64,000 bases of DNA from Adiantum capillus-veneris (Eukaryota > Streptophyta > Polypodiopsida > Polypodiales > Pteridaceae). The translations under genes and the position numbers were made by a program. The stretch spans positions 92,813,221 through 92,877,220 of the forward strand of contig CM043956.1 in the NCBI GenBank assembly GCA_014529385.2. The letters are read 5' to 3'. Of this stretch, positions 1-10,524 are shown piece after piece. Each line of letters begins with the position of its first letter. Within the stretch, counting starts at the first letter, position 1. The notes beneath the pieces are model-generated. The model searched no databases. It was not told where the DNA came from and saw only the letters and a program-made list of their open reading frames with translations.

Positions 1-62
1 GCAACTTGCAGCCTGCTGTTATAAAATTACAGCAGTGAATTTTTGGTCTGTTTTGCATCGAA

Positions 63-1328
63 ATGGCTTCCAATGCATCTACAAGTAGCAGTGAGTCAAA
101 GTCTTTGATGGAAATCAAAAGATTTGATGGCACTGGCTTTGATTTGTGGAAGGAAAGAATGCAAGGCATTCTATTCCTTAAAGATTGCGAAGATGCATTG
201 CTCGCAGCAAAACCTGAAAACTTGTCAGATGCAGATTGGGCAAAGCTGAACAAAAAGGCTATTGCTTATATCAAAATGGCTGTGTCAGATGATGTGCTTA
301 CTGATATTAAGCGTCTTGACACTGCACATGCTATTTGGCAGAAGTTGACTAGTTCGTATGAGAATAAAACTCCTATGAATCAAGTTCATCTCATGCGGAA
401 ACTTGTAAACATGGAATTGGATGAGGCAAAGCCTGCATCTGAGCATTTGAATGTGTTTACAGGTGTTTTGAGTCAACTTCAAGATTCAGGGCTGCAACCA
501 TTTGATGACAAGTTGAAAGCTATCTTTCTTTTGATGACTTTGCCTGACAGTTGGGAAGCGCTTGTTGTGTCATTGTCAAACAATGCTGCTTTAACCTATG
601 ATGGTGTAAGAGGTTCCATTCTCAATGAGGAGATTAGGAGGAAAGCCAGTGGTGAAGGCAGTGGCACAACTTATCATGTAAGAGGCAGGTCAGAGAAAAG
701 GAACAATGTAGCTAACAGGGGCAAGAGTAGAAGTAAGAGCAAGGGAAAATCTCAAGATTTAACTTGCTATCAATGTGGACGCAAAGGGCATAAAAAGCCT
801 GATTGTAGATTTTACAAGCAAGAGCTCGAGAGGAAGAAGCAGCAGCAGGGTAAGAAGAAGAAGGATGCAAAAGATGCTAAAGGTGATGATGACACCTCCT
901 CTTCTTCCAAGGATGTTGGCAAGGCCAATGTGGCCTCTAGTGTGGTCATAGAGGAAAATGTTGATGTGGACGAAGCACTTGTTGTAGCTTCGAGTGTCTT
1001 TGATGATGTTGTGGCTATGGCAAGTGATATGTATATCATGAAGCTAGATCTTATTGACGCTTTGCTTTCAACACATGATGGGCTGTCCCAGTCTTGGATA
1101 GTAGACAGTGGTGCCTCATTTCATGTAACTCCTTCTTTGGAGTCTTTTGCCACATACACTGAGGTAACCTGGGTAAAGTTTACTTGGGTAATAACTATGC
1201 ATGTGACATTGAGGGTGTTGGCACCATTCACTTGGCTTTGGAAAATGGCCAAGAACTTGTTTTGCATGATGTTAGGTATGTGCCTGGCAATAAGAAGAGT
1301 CTGCTATCAGTTGGGCAGCTGGATGTAA
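63..1328 (+). pseudogene. Cop-1 gag and start of protease
   Basis: The ATG at 63 opens a copia gag. Residues 1-200 form the UBN2/retrotransposon-gag-like region, residues about 205-235 are basic, and a CCHC zinc knuckle (CYQCGRKGHKKPDC) lies near residue 237; a Lys- and Asp-rich linker follows. The aspartic protease active site DSGAS is near residue 352. After about residue 368 the frame is wrong: a frameshift near 1165 moves the protease into another frame, where it reads on to about 1346. Gag would package the RNA and the protease would mature the polyprotein. The last 55 residues of this open frame are out-of-frame sequence. Confidence 0.92.
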
Positions 1329-1359
1329 AGGGCTACTTCACTACTTTTGGTGGTGGCTC

Positions 1360-2193
1360 TTGAAAAATACAAAAGGGTTCTATATGGTTGGGAAGGGCAG
1401 CAAAAGGGGAACTTTATACTATTTGCATTGCAAGGCCTTACTTGGCAAGTTTGTTGCTATGGCTGAAGTTCATTGTCCAATGGAACTTTGGCATAAGAGA
1501 CTTGGCCATACGAGTGAGAAAGGATTGCAGGTTCTCTCCTCTCTTGGGAGATTTGATGTAAAAGGTCCTTGCCTTCAATTTTGTAAAGATTGTATCTTTG
1601 GTAAACAAGTGAAGTTCTCTTATTCGTTTGGTGTCTCTAAAAAGTTGCATGCTCTTGATTTAGTACATTCAGATGTTTGCACTATGCCTGTGAGCTCACA
1701 TGGTGGTGCACGCTATTTTGTATCTTTCATTGATGATTTCAGTAGAAAGACTTGGGTGTATGTACTTAAAAACAAGAGTGATGTTTTTGACGCTTTTAAA
1801 AGATTTCATGCTTTTGTGACCACACAAAAGGGTCTCAAGTTAAAGGCCATAAGAACAGATAATGGGGGAGAGTATGTATCACGTGAATTTAATGTTTTTT
1901 GTGAGATGCATGGTATTAAAAGGGAGTTACCAACCCCTTATAATCCATCATCTAATGGCGTGGCTGAGAGATATAACCGCACAATTTGTGAGAGGATACG
2001 TTGCATGTTGTCCAGAGCTAATCTTCTGCAAGAATTTTGGGGAGAAGCTTTGAAAACTGCAGTTCATGTATGCAACCGTTCTCCAAATCGTGCTTTGGAC
2101 AATGGCATCCCCGAAGAGGTTTGGTCTGGCAAACCTGCTTCATATGACCATTTGCGTTTTTTGGCTGCGAGGCATTTGTGCATGTGCCTGTAG
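1360..2193 (+). pseudogene. Cop-1 integrase (GAG-pre-integrase plus catalytic core)
   Basis: The pre-integrase zinc motif (WHKRLGHTSEKGL with CKDCIFGK) is followed by the retroviral-type core: LVHSDVC and FIDDFSRKTWVY hold the first Asp, IRTDNGGEY the second, and NGVAERYNRTI the catalytic Glu. All three acidic residues are present. The last ten or so codons are out of frame: a one-base change near 2165 moves the reading into the next frame, where the copia motif FGCEAFVHV continues. Length is normal for this domain. Confidence 0.93.
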
Positions 2194-2837
2194 ATCAAAG
2201 GACTAAGCTAGACATGAAATCCATCAGAGGCATCTTCATGGGTTATGGAGATGAGGGTGAGATGGGTTACAGAGTATGGCTACCTGATTACAGGAAGGTT
2301 ATACGTAGCCGAGATGTAGTATTTAATGAGGCTAAATTGCTCCATAATGCTACACATGTAGACCATGATAAAAAGAGGGTCAAATTTCATAATGACAAGC
2401 CAGCCATAAAGCCTTCCTTGGCTGAAAATATGGTGCCTATTGATGCTGAAAATGAGTAGCAACCATTTGTGCAACAGCCAGAAGAGAATGGACAAATAGA
2501 TGCACAAAATGGGGTAGAACACAATGACCAGCAGGCTGAAAATAATTTACAGCAGGGTATAAATGCTGAAAATCAGCCGCTAAATGATAACGGAATCATT
2601 CCTGAGGATGAAGACCCTTTACCGGCAAATGTAGATCATTGGGTGAGGAGATCTACACGTCAGAGACGTCAACCAGAGAGGTTTCAATCATCTTTGGATT
2701 GTGTTTTGTTGACTGATGAGGGAGAGCCTCTTACATACAAAGAGGCCCAGTCTTGTGACGACAAAAGTAAGTGGGAGCTTGCTATGAAATCTGAGATGCA
2801 ATCACTGTATGCAAATAATACACGAGAGCAAAAGTAA
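2178..2837 (+). pseudogene. Cop-1 integrase C-terminal part and linker to RT
   Basis: The frame continues the integrase C-terminal region (SIRGIFMGYGDEGEMGYRVW, then SRDVVFNEAK). A TAG at 2457-2459 interrupts it and the frame resumes with a Gln/Asn-rich acidic linker. Near the end, RRSTRQRRQPERF is the usual copia segment before RT. The RT domain starts at about 2760 (KWELAMKSEM) and is cut by the 67 bp duplication described separately. Confidence 0.85.
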
Positions 2838-2895
2838 GTGGGAGCTTGCTATGAAATCTGAGATGCAATCACTGTATGCAAATAATACACGAGAG
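2762..2895 (+). repeat. Perfect 67 bp tandem duplication inside Cop-1 RT
   Basis: Bases 2762-2828 and 2829-2895 are identical. The unit length is not a multiple of three, so the duplication shifts the RT frame and produces a stop. Perfect identity suggests it is younger than the other lesions in this copy. Confidence 0.95.
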
Positions 2896-3717
2896 CTTGT
2901 GCATTTGCCCAAAGGTAGGAAAGCTATTCCTAACAAGTGGGTTTATAAGATCAAATGTGTTGATGACAAACCCAAATACAAAGCACGTTTAGTTGCTAAG
3001 GGTTATGCACAGAAGGAAATCTTCTCACCTGTAGTGAAGATGTCTACTCTCCGTGTGTTGTTTGCTCTATGTGCTATCTTGGATTTGGAGCTTGATCAAA
3101 TGGATGTGATCATTGCTTTCTTACATGGTGACTTGGATGAGGAGCTGTATATGTTGCAGCCTTAGGGCTTTGTCATTCCAGGGAAAGAGCATTTGATATG
3201 CAAACTGAAACGCAACTTGTATGGGTTGAAACAAGCTCCTAGACAGTGGTACAAAAAGTTTGATACTTTTATGCTCAATCATGGTTTCAAACGCAGTCAA
3301 GCAGATCACTGTCTTTACACTAAAAAGGCTTCTGATGGTAGTCTTATTGTGCTAGTCCTATATGTGGATGACATGTTGATTGCTGGCAAGCATAAGGAGA
3401 CTTTGAATGCTTTGAAAAAGGAGTTGAATTCAGCTTTCTCGATGAAAGATTTGGGTGCAGCTGAACATATTTTGGGTGTGCGTATTAGGAGGGATAGAAA
3501 GAAGCGTCTTTTATTCCTTTCTCAAGACAAGTACATCAAGAAAGTACTTGAGAGATTTAATATGGCTGATGCTAAGCCTCTTGGTGTGCCCTTACCTCCG
3601 CACACAAAGCTTAGCAAGCTTGATTGCCCAAAAGATGATGTAGTTGCTCATGCTATGAAAGGCATTCCTTATGCTTCAGCTTGTGGTTCATTGATGTATG
3701 CCATGGTTAATACATGA
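2838..3717 (+). pseudogene. Cop-1 reverse transcriptase (RVT_2)
   Basis: Recognised motifs in order: IPNKWVYKIK, YKARLVAKGYAQ, IFSPVVKMSTLR, LDQMDVIIAFLHGDL, LYGLKQAPRQWYKKFD and the catalytic LYVDDML (about 3360). About six residues normally found between KGYAQKE and IFSPVVK are missing, an in-frame deletion. An in-frame stop at 3163-3165 stands where QPEGF is usual. A TGA at 3716-3718 precedes PDIAYALGVV, the RT connection segment. The catalytic Asp pair is intact but the enzyme could not be made full length. Confidence 0.92.
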
Positions 3718-3718
3718 C

Positions 3719-4321
3719 CAGACATTGCTTATGCATTGGGAGTTGTTAGCAGGTTCATGTCTAATCCTGGCAAACCACATTGGGAGGTAGTGGAGCATAT
3801 TCAGGTACTTAAAAGGTACACTGGACACATGTATATGTTATGGCAAGGGTACACTATCATTGCGGGGATTCTGTGATTCGGACATGGCAGGTGATCTTGA
3901 CACTAGAAAGTCTACCAGTGGGTATATATTCACACTTGCTGGGGGTGCTATTTCATGGTGTTCAAGGTTACAGAAGATTGTGGCACTGAGCACTACAGAG
4001 GCTGAATATATTTCAGCCACAGAGGCTTCTAAGGAAGCTATTTGGCTTGGCAGGTTGGTCAGAGACTTTGGTCTTCTTGCATATGCTCCAGTGCTTGGTT
4101 GTGATAGTCAGAGTGTTGTATGCCTGGCTAAGAATGCCATGTTCCATGCTCGTACCAAACACATTGATGTGCGGTGCCATTTTATACGACAAGTATTGGA
4201 TGATGGCCTTGTCACACTGACAAAGGTCAAGACACAGGATAACCCTGCAGATGTTCTCACTACTAAGTGTCTTGCTAAAACACAACATCAGCATTGCTTA
4301 CACTTAGTGGGAGTTACTTAA
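3719..4321 (+). pseudogene. Cop-1 RT connection and RNase H
   Basis: PDIAYALGVVSRFMSNPGKPHWEVV leads to RNase H: CDSDMAGDLDTRKSTSGYIF (Asp), ALSTTEAEYI (Glu) and GCDSQSVVCLAKN (Asp), ending with HIDVRCHFIR and TQDNPADVLT, the usual copia C terminus. A frameshift near 3850 separates the connection from the RNase H frame (open 3860-4321). RNase H would remove template RNA during cDNA synthesis. Confidence 0.9.
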
Positions 4322-4340
4322 AGGTACCACATCGGGCCTT

Positions 4341-4352
4341 TAAGTGGGAGGT
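4341..4352 (+). promoter_or_regulatory. Cop-1 polypurine tract
   Basis: TAAGTGGGAGGT stands directly before the TG of the 3' LTR. Copia elements of this type typically have AAGTGGGAG here; it primes plus-strand DNA synthesis. Confidence 0.8.
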
Positions 4353-4622
4353 TGTTGGGTCTAAAGGCCCTCTTATAGCCTCTCTTACTCATTTATTCAT
4401 TCTTTTTTACTTGGGTGTGTTCACACCCAAATGCCATTTAAATGGTCATAAGTTTGTACGCTTACATAATAATAAAACATAGGGCTTTTAGTGGTGTGCC
4501 CAAGAAACACACTAAGAAATCGTACGATCTACTCTCTCCCTCTCTCTGCAACAGCGCTCACGCTCACTCTCTCTCTGCTCGTGGGCTCTTCTACACCCAT
4601 CGCTAGCCCCTCTCTCACTTCA
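4353..4622 (+). mobile_element. Cop-1 3' LTR, probably truncated
   Basis: The LTR starts TGTTGGG next to the purine tract. It contains an A/T-rich stretch near 4469 that could be a TATA or polyadenylation region, then CT-rich sequence. Gyp-A LTR homology begins at 4623, so the true CA end is not seen and no partner LTR is in the window for comparison. Confidence 0.65.
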
Positions 4623-4731
4623 AGGGGCCTAAACCCTAAGAAGAACTAGTAACAGAAGAAGAAGTCCTACCAACTTATGGGGACCCCGTTCGATGGGGCC
4701 CCAAGTGACAAGGATTAAAATAAAGCAGGAC

Positions 4732-4734
<3 letters not shown>

Positions 4735-4800
<66 letters not shown>
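4735..4800 (+). repeat. (CA)n microsatellite in Gyp-A LTR
   Basis: About 33 CA units. The same position in the 3' LTR copy carries a shorter tract at 5285-5316, so the tract is a polymorphic module of this LTR subtype. Confidence 0.97.
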
Positions 4801-4802
<2 letters not shown>

Positions 4803-4880
4803 TTGATGATGTGGCAGATTTTCGAAAATTGTGATGGCTAATTTTACTACGTCGGAATATCAAGAGTTCCGATTTGGACG

Positions 4881-5015
4881 AAAGGAGAAGCTAACTCCTT
4901 GATCAAAAGAGTAGAAAGGAGAAGCTAACTTCTTGATCAAAAGAGCCGAAAGGAGAAGCTAACTCCTTGATCAAAAGAGCAGAAAGGAGAAGCTAACTCC
5001 TTAATAAATAGAGCA
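4881..5015 (+). repeat. 34 bp minisatellite, four copies, near Gyp-A purine tract
   Basis: Units start at 4881, 4915, 4949 and 4983. Each carries AGGAGAAGCTAACTCCT, whose AGGAG and CTCCT ends are complementary and could pair. Only about two units are present at 31275-31340 and at 18440-18500 (reverse). Confidence 0.9.
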
Positions 5016-5095
5016 AACTGATTGTCCCTCGAAAATTTTTGAGCTAACTTGAGTTGTTTTGCAGATATGCTGTAATCGCGGACGATTACTCTCTT

Positions 5096-5109
5096 TCAAG
5101 AAGGGGAGA
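5096..5109 (+). promoter_or_regulatory. Gyp-A polypurine tract
   Basis: CAAGAAGGGGAGA precedes the LTR start. The same tract is at 31435-31447 and, reversed, at 18302-18318. Confidence 0.85.
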
Positions 5110-5281
5110 TGTAACAAACCGTTGACGTGTCAAAGCCTTGAAGAAGGGGTCCAACTTGCAGATGTCGGCCGAGTGGCCTAAACCCTTAGAAGAACAAGTA
5201 ACAAAAGAAGAAGTCCTACCAACTTATGGGGATCCTGTTCGATGGGGCCCCAAGTGACAAAGGATTAAAATAAAGCAGGAC

Positions 5282-5318
<37 letters not shown>

Positions 5319-5786
5319 TTGATGACGTGGCAGATTTTCAAAAATTGCGCTCGCATGATGAAGTGGCACGCTGTATAGATTTCCTTATTTTGCGCTGGCT
5401 GAGGACGTGGCAGGGTGTACGTATTTCCGTGATTTACTTTGGCAGCTTTTTGGCTTTGCTTTTGGATCGGATGCTTTTAAGTTTGAAGGCTTTTTATTGT
5501 AAACTGCTTTTGGGGCCTATGGCCTTTAAATATGAGGTTAGGACTCATTCTCTGGCATGCTTCCTGGAGAAGGTGTAGAGTCTGAAGTACCGGCTTGTAC
5601 TGAGTTGATGCAATATAAAGAAATACCGAAAGGGGCACCAAGGTTTGGGGCCAATACTCTCTGGGGTGGAATTCTCCACTCCGTGTTGCGTGTCGTCTCT
5701 CTCTTTTCAGTTCAGTTGTTAATGAAGTGCTAAAAGTCTGTTCAGCCTGTTCTTTTCTATTGGCACTTGGTGCCCGTCTTGTGACA
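5110..5786 (+). mobile_element. Gyp-A 3' LTR
   Basis: The 677 bp LTR starts TGTAACAAAC and ends CTTGTGACA. It has the (CA)n-type central module, a promoter-like GATGCAATATAAAGAAA near 5607 and the R-region core AAATACCGAAAGGGG shared with Gyp-B. The flank GTTTT cannot be paired because the 5' end of the element is lost. Confidence 0.88.
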
Positions 5787-6476
5787 GTTTTCGATGCGGC
5801 AAAACACAAAAACGTTGATTAGCGTTTTTTTCAGCACTAGCGTTTTCTACAAAAACAACAATGTTTTGTTGTGCTTTTTCGTGTTTTGCTGGCTTTTTTG
5901 GTGATTTGCGGCGTTTTTCACTAAACGCCGATCTTGTGCACCTATGGGAGCGGCCAAGGAACACCCAGGAGTCTTCTACACTGCCTGGAACTTGCAGATC
6001 TACACCTTGGACAGGTATCTACACCCAATCGGCACCATTTTCGGTACTTATTACTTGCTGTTTTCTCTCTATTTCTAGCCCCTCGACGGTTGAGAAGTGC
6101 GAGAACCCTCTCCTCTGACACTCTGCGACGCTCCCGCACTGATCGGTGGCTTACAGACACGCTGAAATCTCTATTACAGCAGCGTTATTACAGCAGCGTT
6201 TTCAGCACCCTTTGCAGCGTTTTTTGGGCAAACAGCACGCTGAATTTTTACCTCTTGTGCGGTTGAACCATCCCTTGCTCGTCAGGACACCATCCGGTGG
6301 TTGTCCGTGCAGTTATCTTGGACTGCTACAGCCTTGGGAACGGTACCTTCATCGACGACTTGTGATCTTATCGATCTACCTTTGGGACTTCTCTTTGAGC
6401 ACGCGATTCGTCGACTCCGAAGCAGAAGGGATAACAACAGTAGTCTCAAAAGGGGGCCACTACGTCTTCTGCGACT
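5787..6476 (+). other. Cop-2 5' leader or LTR remnant
   Basis: No coding domain is visible. The first 400 bases repeat a GCGTTTT/TAGCGTTTT word that is also frequent in the Gyp-D and Gyp-E LTRs. The region is presumed to be LTR plus untranslated leader of Cop-2 because gag starts at 6477. No tRNA primer site was found. Confidence 0.5.
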
Positions 6477-6810
6477 ATGGCCATTTCCACTTCTGCGACT
6501 ACATCGGTAGTTGCCAATGCTACATCCAACAATTATGCCCTCACCCAGTTTGCTGAGGAGAAGAAGTTGGCTATACACAACTATTCTGTGTGGAGGACAC
6601 TAGTCCGCACAATTATTGCCTACCATCGACTTTGGGAATGGTTGAATGATTTCACCCATTTGGCTACTCAACCTTCCCTTCCCACCGCCACTTAGGCCCA
6701 GATCGATGAGTGGGTGGATCGGGACATATGAGTCTACACCTTTCTTATGATGAAGGAAATCCAGTCAGAGGGAATCCAGCGCTAGTTGACTACTCTTTAC
6801 ACTCCTTCCC
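6477..6810 (+). pseudogene. Cop-2 gag N-terminal fragment
   Basis: The frame opens with a Ser/Thr-rich start and contains NYSVWRTLVRTIIAYHRLWEWL, the copia-gag region around the NY.xW motif. Stops at 6693-6695 and 6729-6731 interrupt it, and the frame is cut at 6810 by the inserted Gyp-E LTR. The zinc-knuckle half is missing. Confidence 0.7.
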
Positions 6811-7956
6811 TGTCACGTGACACATCCAACCCTATGTGTCCGTGGACAAGCTACAGCATGAGTAGGGTTCAGTCAGTCCCGTAAGTCTAGATTAGAAGTG
6901 ATCTGGCACTTTTGTGAGTCTATTCGTAGACCGTGCATGCCTAGTCACTTAGTATAGATGCATATCCTATGGTTGCACACAACATGATCATCAGAATTCC
7001 CATCGAATCCATTAGAATCAGTTAGAGAAATTTTGCAGTGCATTTAGCCAATTTTTCTATTTTTGGTATTTTTCACTTATTATTTTTAAGTGACTTTCCA
7101 ACAAAAGTAGATAGGGCAATTTTGCTAAGTAATATATAAGCAAACCCAAGCTAGCACTTTCTCGCAGAAGAGGCAGCAAGAGCTCCCCGCTCAACAGGCA
7201 CCTTCTCAGCAAGAACCCATCAACCCTAGCGTTTGCAGATTCCCTCTCCAAGCCCTGACGTTTTTGGACATCATCAGCAGTACCAGATCCCCTTGGTGTT
7301 TTTAGCTTGCATCATCGCCAACAGTCCCCCAAGCCCTGGCGTTTGCAGATCGCCATTAGCAACCCCAGATCACCCCAGCGTTTTACTAACGCTACAGCAG
7401 ATGCCCAACGTTTTTGGTTTTCAGCCATTCCGCAGTAGAAGAAGCAGCGTTTTCAGCAGTCAAACACAGTGGCAGATTCAGCCCTAGTTGGTTGCAGAAG
7501 ATCCCCATTTTCAGCCCTCGAAAACGCAGCCAAAACAGTCATTTTCAGCCACCGAAACAGCCCCGAAATTCAGTAGATAGAAGACCATAGATGTCAACCC
7601 TAAAGTCGTCGTCGTCACCACCGTCGTTGTCACCGGCATAGTCCCAAGTTGCATCAGTCCATTGCATATGCATTGTACCACTTTGTGCAATCATAAGTAG
7701 ACGACTCTCGCGGACGAGAGTGGGGCCTTTGGAGGAGGGTTTTACAACGTCTCTGGTGTCGTATCTCTCTTCTCTCTCTATCTCTCAGTCTCATTCACTT
7801 GCACGCACAGTGTCCATTCACTTTGTTTGTGATCATAGCATTCTCTCATAAAGAAACGGAAGGCTCTACCTTCCATAAGAACAAAAGGAACCTTGAGCAC
7901 AGTTCGGAGCACTCATCTTGAGCAAAGCGCAAACAATCATTCCGCTGCACCTTACA
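6811..7956 (+). mobile_element. Gyp-E solo LTR
   Basis: The 1146 bp LTR starts TGTCACGTGACAC and ends GCACCTTACA, like the copies at 24414-25640, 26009-27277 and 28642-32607. Flanks TTCCC (6806-6810) and TTCCT (7957-7961) look like a 5 bp target duplication with one change. No internal sequence adjoins it, so it is a recombined solo LTR. Confidence 0.88.
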
Positions 7957-7961
7957 TTCCT

Positions 7962-8340
7962 AGAACGGAGTTGAGCGGAAGAATCGAAGTATCATGGAGA
8001 TGGCTGGCGCGATGCTTGCGCATGCTTCTTTGCCCCGGGTTTACTAGGCAGAGGCGTGCAACATGGCGGTTTACATCCAAAACCGTTCTCCTACCCATGC
8101 TTTGCAGGACATGACTCCTTATCGGGCTTACTACGGGCTCAAGCCCTCGGTCTCACACTTTCGAGTTTTTGGGTGTTCGGCCTTTGTCCATGTGCCAAAG
8201 GAGAAGCGATAGAAGTTAGACTTCCAAGGCGAAGAAGCTCATCTGCTTGGGCTATTCACAAGAGTCTGACGGATACCGGCTTTATGATCCTGACGCCAAG
8301 ACCAACACAGTTAGCCGTGATGTGACTTTCATGGAGCTTT
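7962..8340 (+). pseudogene. Cop-2 integrase C-terminal fragment
   Basis: Across shifted frames: MEMAGAMLAHASLP, NRSPTHALQDMTPY, LKPSVSHFRVFGCSAFVHVP and YDPDAKTNTVSRDVTF, the copia integrase end. At least two stops (near 8036 and 8210) and one frameshift are present. The catalytic DDE core is not in the window. Confidence 0.85.
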
Positions 8341-8759
8341 TCAGCACACCTGCAGAGGGGGTAACATCCAAGCCTATACCTTCTCTACCTCCTCCTCGTC
8401 CACCTCCTACACCTGATCCTATCCCTGTTCTTGTTCCTATACCCTCTACACCAGCCAGTTACTTCACCCGATCATGCATGTCATATTCCGATTCTGATGT
8501 GGATGATGGTTCTCCTTCGGTGGAGGCGGTCCCACCTCGCAAGGAGAAGTTAGTTCTTGGTTGGCTCTACTCTACGGGTTCTTCCTCTGGAGTCACGAAG
8601 TTATCAGACCCGCCAGATCTTGGACAATCTCGACGTTCTGCACGCCTCAAGGACATGCAAGTTTATGATGGCGCAGAGTTCGTGAACTTTGCACTCATGT
8701 CTCAGATTCAGGCTTCACCAGTTGAGCCCCTCCTCGGTGGAGGAAGCACTCCAGCATGA
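8341..8759 (+). pseudogene. Cop-2 integrase-RT linker
   Basis: The open frame continues from 8247: a Pro-rich stretch, then acidic sequence and QSRRSARLKDMQVYDGAEF, as usually seen just before copia RT. It ends in a stop at 8757 where a frameshift separates it from the RT frame. Confidence 0.75.
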
Positions 8760-10190
8760 TTGTTGGAAGCGTGCCCTGCAGACAGAGATGGACGCTTTCG
8801 AGCGGATTAAAACCTGCACTTTGGTTCCCAGGCACAATAAGCGGAAGGTGGTTTCTACGAAATGGATTTTCAAGACAAAGTACAAGGCCAATGGTTCCCT
8901 CGACAAACACAAGGCGAGACTTGTTGCTCGGGGTTTCACACCGACCAGGCGTGGACTTTGACGAGACCTTTGCTCCCACCGCTCGCATGACTACCTTATG
9001 CACAGTGTTTGCTTTCGCAGCCAACTTGGGTTGTTCTATCTTCCAGATGGATGTCAAAAGTGCGTTTCTGAATGGAGATTTGGATAAAGAAGTTTATGTG
9101 GAGCAACCTTTTGGGTTTCGTATACCAGGCAAGGAGGATTGGGTCTATCAGTTGTGGAAAGCATTGTATGGACTGAAGCAGGTTGGACGACAGTGGTACC
9201 TCACACTTGACCAAATTCTTGTGAAGTTGGGGTTACGCCGTACCTCATCAGATTCCAATGGTTATGTTGTCTCTGATGGCTCTTGTGATAGTGATTGTCT
9301 ATGTGGACGATCTCATTTTCACAGGCTCTTGGACCAGCAGGATCAAGTTGATCATGAAAGCTATGGAGACGCGTTTCGAGATGACTGATCTTGGGCTTCT
9401 TCACTATTTTCTTGGATTCCAGATTTTTCACACACGAGACGGCATCTTCTTTTCACAGCGGAAGTATGCGAATGCTATCTTGGAGAGATTCCAGATGACA
9501 AGCTGCAGACCGATTGGCACTCCTCTTGAGCCCGGAGAGAACGTATCGCTTCACGATCCTTCCCCACGGATTGACTTGGAGCAGTACAAGAATGTTGTTG
9601 GCTGCCTCGTATGATTGACTTATTCCCGACCAGACATCTCTTACACAGTTTCTGTCCTCCATTCCTTCAACACCGGACTTCGTCAGCGACATTGGCAGTG
9701 TGCCCAACGTACTTTGCGGTACATCAGCGGCACCTTGGACCATGGTGTGTTCTATGGTCGCTCCAAGGGTTGCACCTTACTTGGTTGGTGCGATTCAGAT
9801 TGGGCATGAAACCCAGATACTCGGCGCTCTACTACAAGAGTAGTTTTCACGCTCGGCTCGGGATCCATTTCATGGAGCAGTAAGCGGCAACCCACCGTTG
9901 CGCTATCTTCTACAGAGGCGGAGTACTGAGCAGCTTGCTATGCTACTTGTGAGGCCATATGGCTATGGAGATTATTGGGAGAGTTGTGTTTTCCCTAGAC
10001 TGCTACGACTTGTCTTTTGCGCGACAATCGGAGTTGCATTGTTGCCAAGAAACCTATCTTTCACGCTTAGACAAAGCACATTGAGGTGTAGTACCACTAT
10101 GTTTGGGAGCGGGTTTTGGTTGGAGATCTTCACCCATCGCGCATCATGTAGATTGCAGGGGCGGACACTTTTAGCACGTGTTCGGCCGGT
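8760..10190 (+). pseudogene. Cop-2 reverse transcriptase and RNase H
   Basis: Motifs in order across three frames: KRKVVSTKWIFKTKY, HKARLVARGF, VDFDETFAPTARM, FQMDVKSAFLNGDL, KALYGLKQVGRQWY, catalytic IVYVDDLI (about 9298), GLLHYFLGFQI and SRPDISYTVSVL. RNase H follows: WCDSDWA (about 9788), ALSSTEAEY (about 9901), then the CATCEAIWLWRLL segment. Frameshifts near 8757, 8940 and 9290 and stops near 9612, 9808 and 9926 disable it. Confidence 0.9.
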
Positions 10191-10366
10191 CATTTCCTGA
10201 GCCTGGTTGGGTGCACACATTTTTAGCCATTTTTGGGCCTTTATGTTTTTTGCACCAATTACACTTTTTTGCCCTACCTCAACCTAAGATTCCATAAATA
10301 GAATGCTTAGGGTCTTGTAGTCATGCACAGATTGTGTATTGAGAGCATCATTTGCAGAGCACTTGT

Positions 10367-10403
<37 letters not shown>

Positions 10404-10481
10404 TTCGGCGCGCGTAGCTCACACTCTTTCCGTTGCTCACTCTCACAGTTTTGTATGAAACTTCTTGTTTTTCACGGACTT
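10191..10481 (+). other. Cop-2 3' tail, possible LTR fragment
   Basis: Non-coding. It holds a TATA-like CCATAAATAGAATG near 10292 and a (TC)n tract near 10371-10401. It ends with GACTT, which is repeated after the next solo LTR. Its position after RNase H suggests 3' LTR sequence, but it could be the untranslated leader of Gyp-M, whose gag starts at 11258. Confidence 0.4.
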
Positions 10482-10523
10482 TGTCACACGACGAGCGCCA
10501 CGTGCCAATAGAAAAGAACAGAC

Positions 10524-10524
<1 letters not shown>

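Larger units (their letters stand above)
1..4622 (+). mobile_element. Cop-1: Ty1/copia LTR retrotransposon, decayed, 5' LTR outside window
   Basis: The domain order is gag, protease, integrase, reverse transcriptase, RNase H, then a purine tract and a TG-starting LTR, which is the Ty1/copia order. The polyprotein is broken by frameshifts near 1165 and 2165, stops at 2457-2459 and 3163-3165, a 67 bp tandem duplication and a small deletion in RT. Bases 1-62 are untranslated leader; the 5' LTR and primer-binding site lie before the window. It cannot encode its own polyprotein. Confidence 0.93.
4623..5786 (+). mobile_element. Gyp-A non-autonomous LTR element, internally deleted
   Basis: 4623-4810 matches the middle of a Gyp-A LTR (compare 5168-5330), then the sequence jumps to the 3' end of the Gyp-A internal region (compare 31220-31447), the purine tract and a full LTR at 5110-5786. 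About 60 bp of the 5' LTR start, the rest of that LTR and most of the internal region are missing. No coding capacity is seen. Confidence 0.85.
5787..10481 (+). mobile_element. Cop-2: Ty1/copia element, heavily deleted
   Basis: A gag N terminus (6477-6810) is followed, after a solo Gyp-E LTR, by the integrase C terminus, RT and RNase H in copia order. The gag zinc knuckle, protease and most of integrase are absent; since the Gyp-E LTR has its own target duplication at the junction, the deletion came first. Frameshifts and stops break every domain. I could not define its LTRs. Confidence 0.85.

Noticed and set aside
4735-5316. Tandem repeats as a possible CRISPR-like array
   Set aside because: These are dinucleotide tracts and a minisatellite in a plant LTR; no cas genes, and the DNA is eukaryotic.
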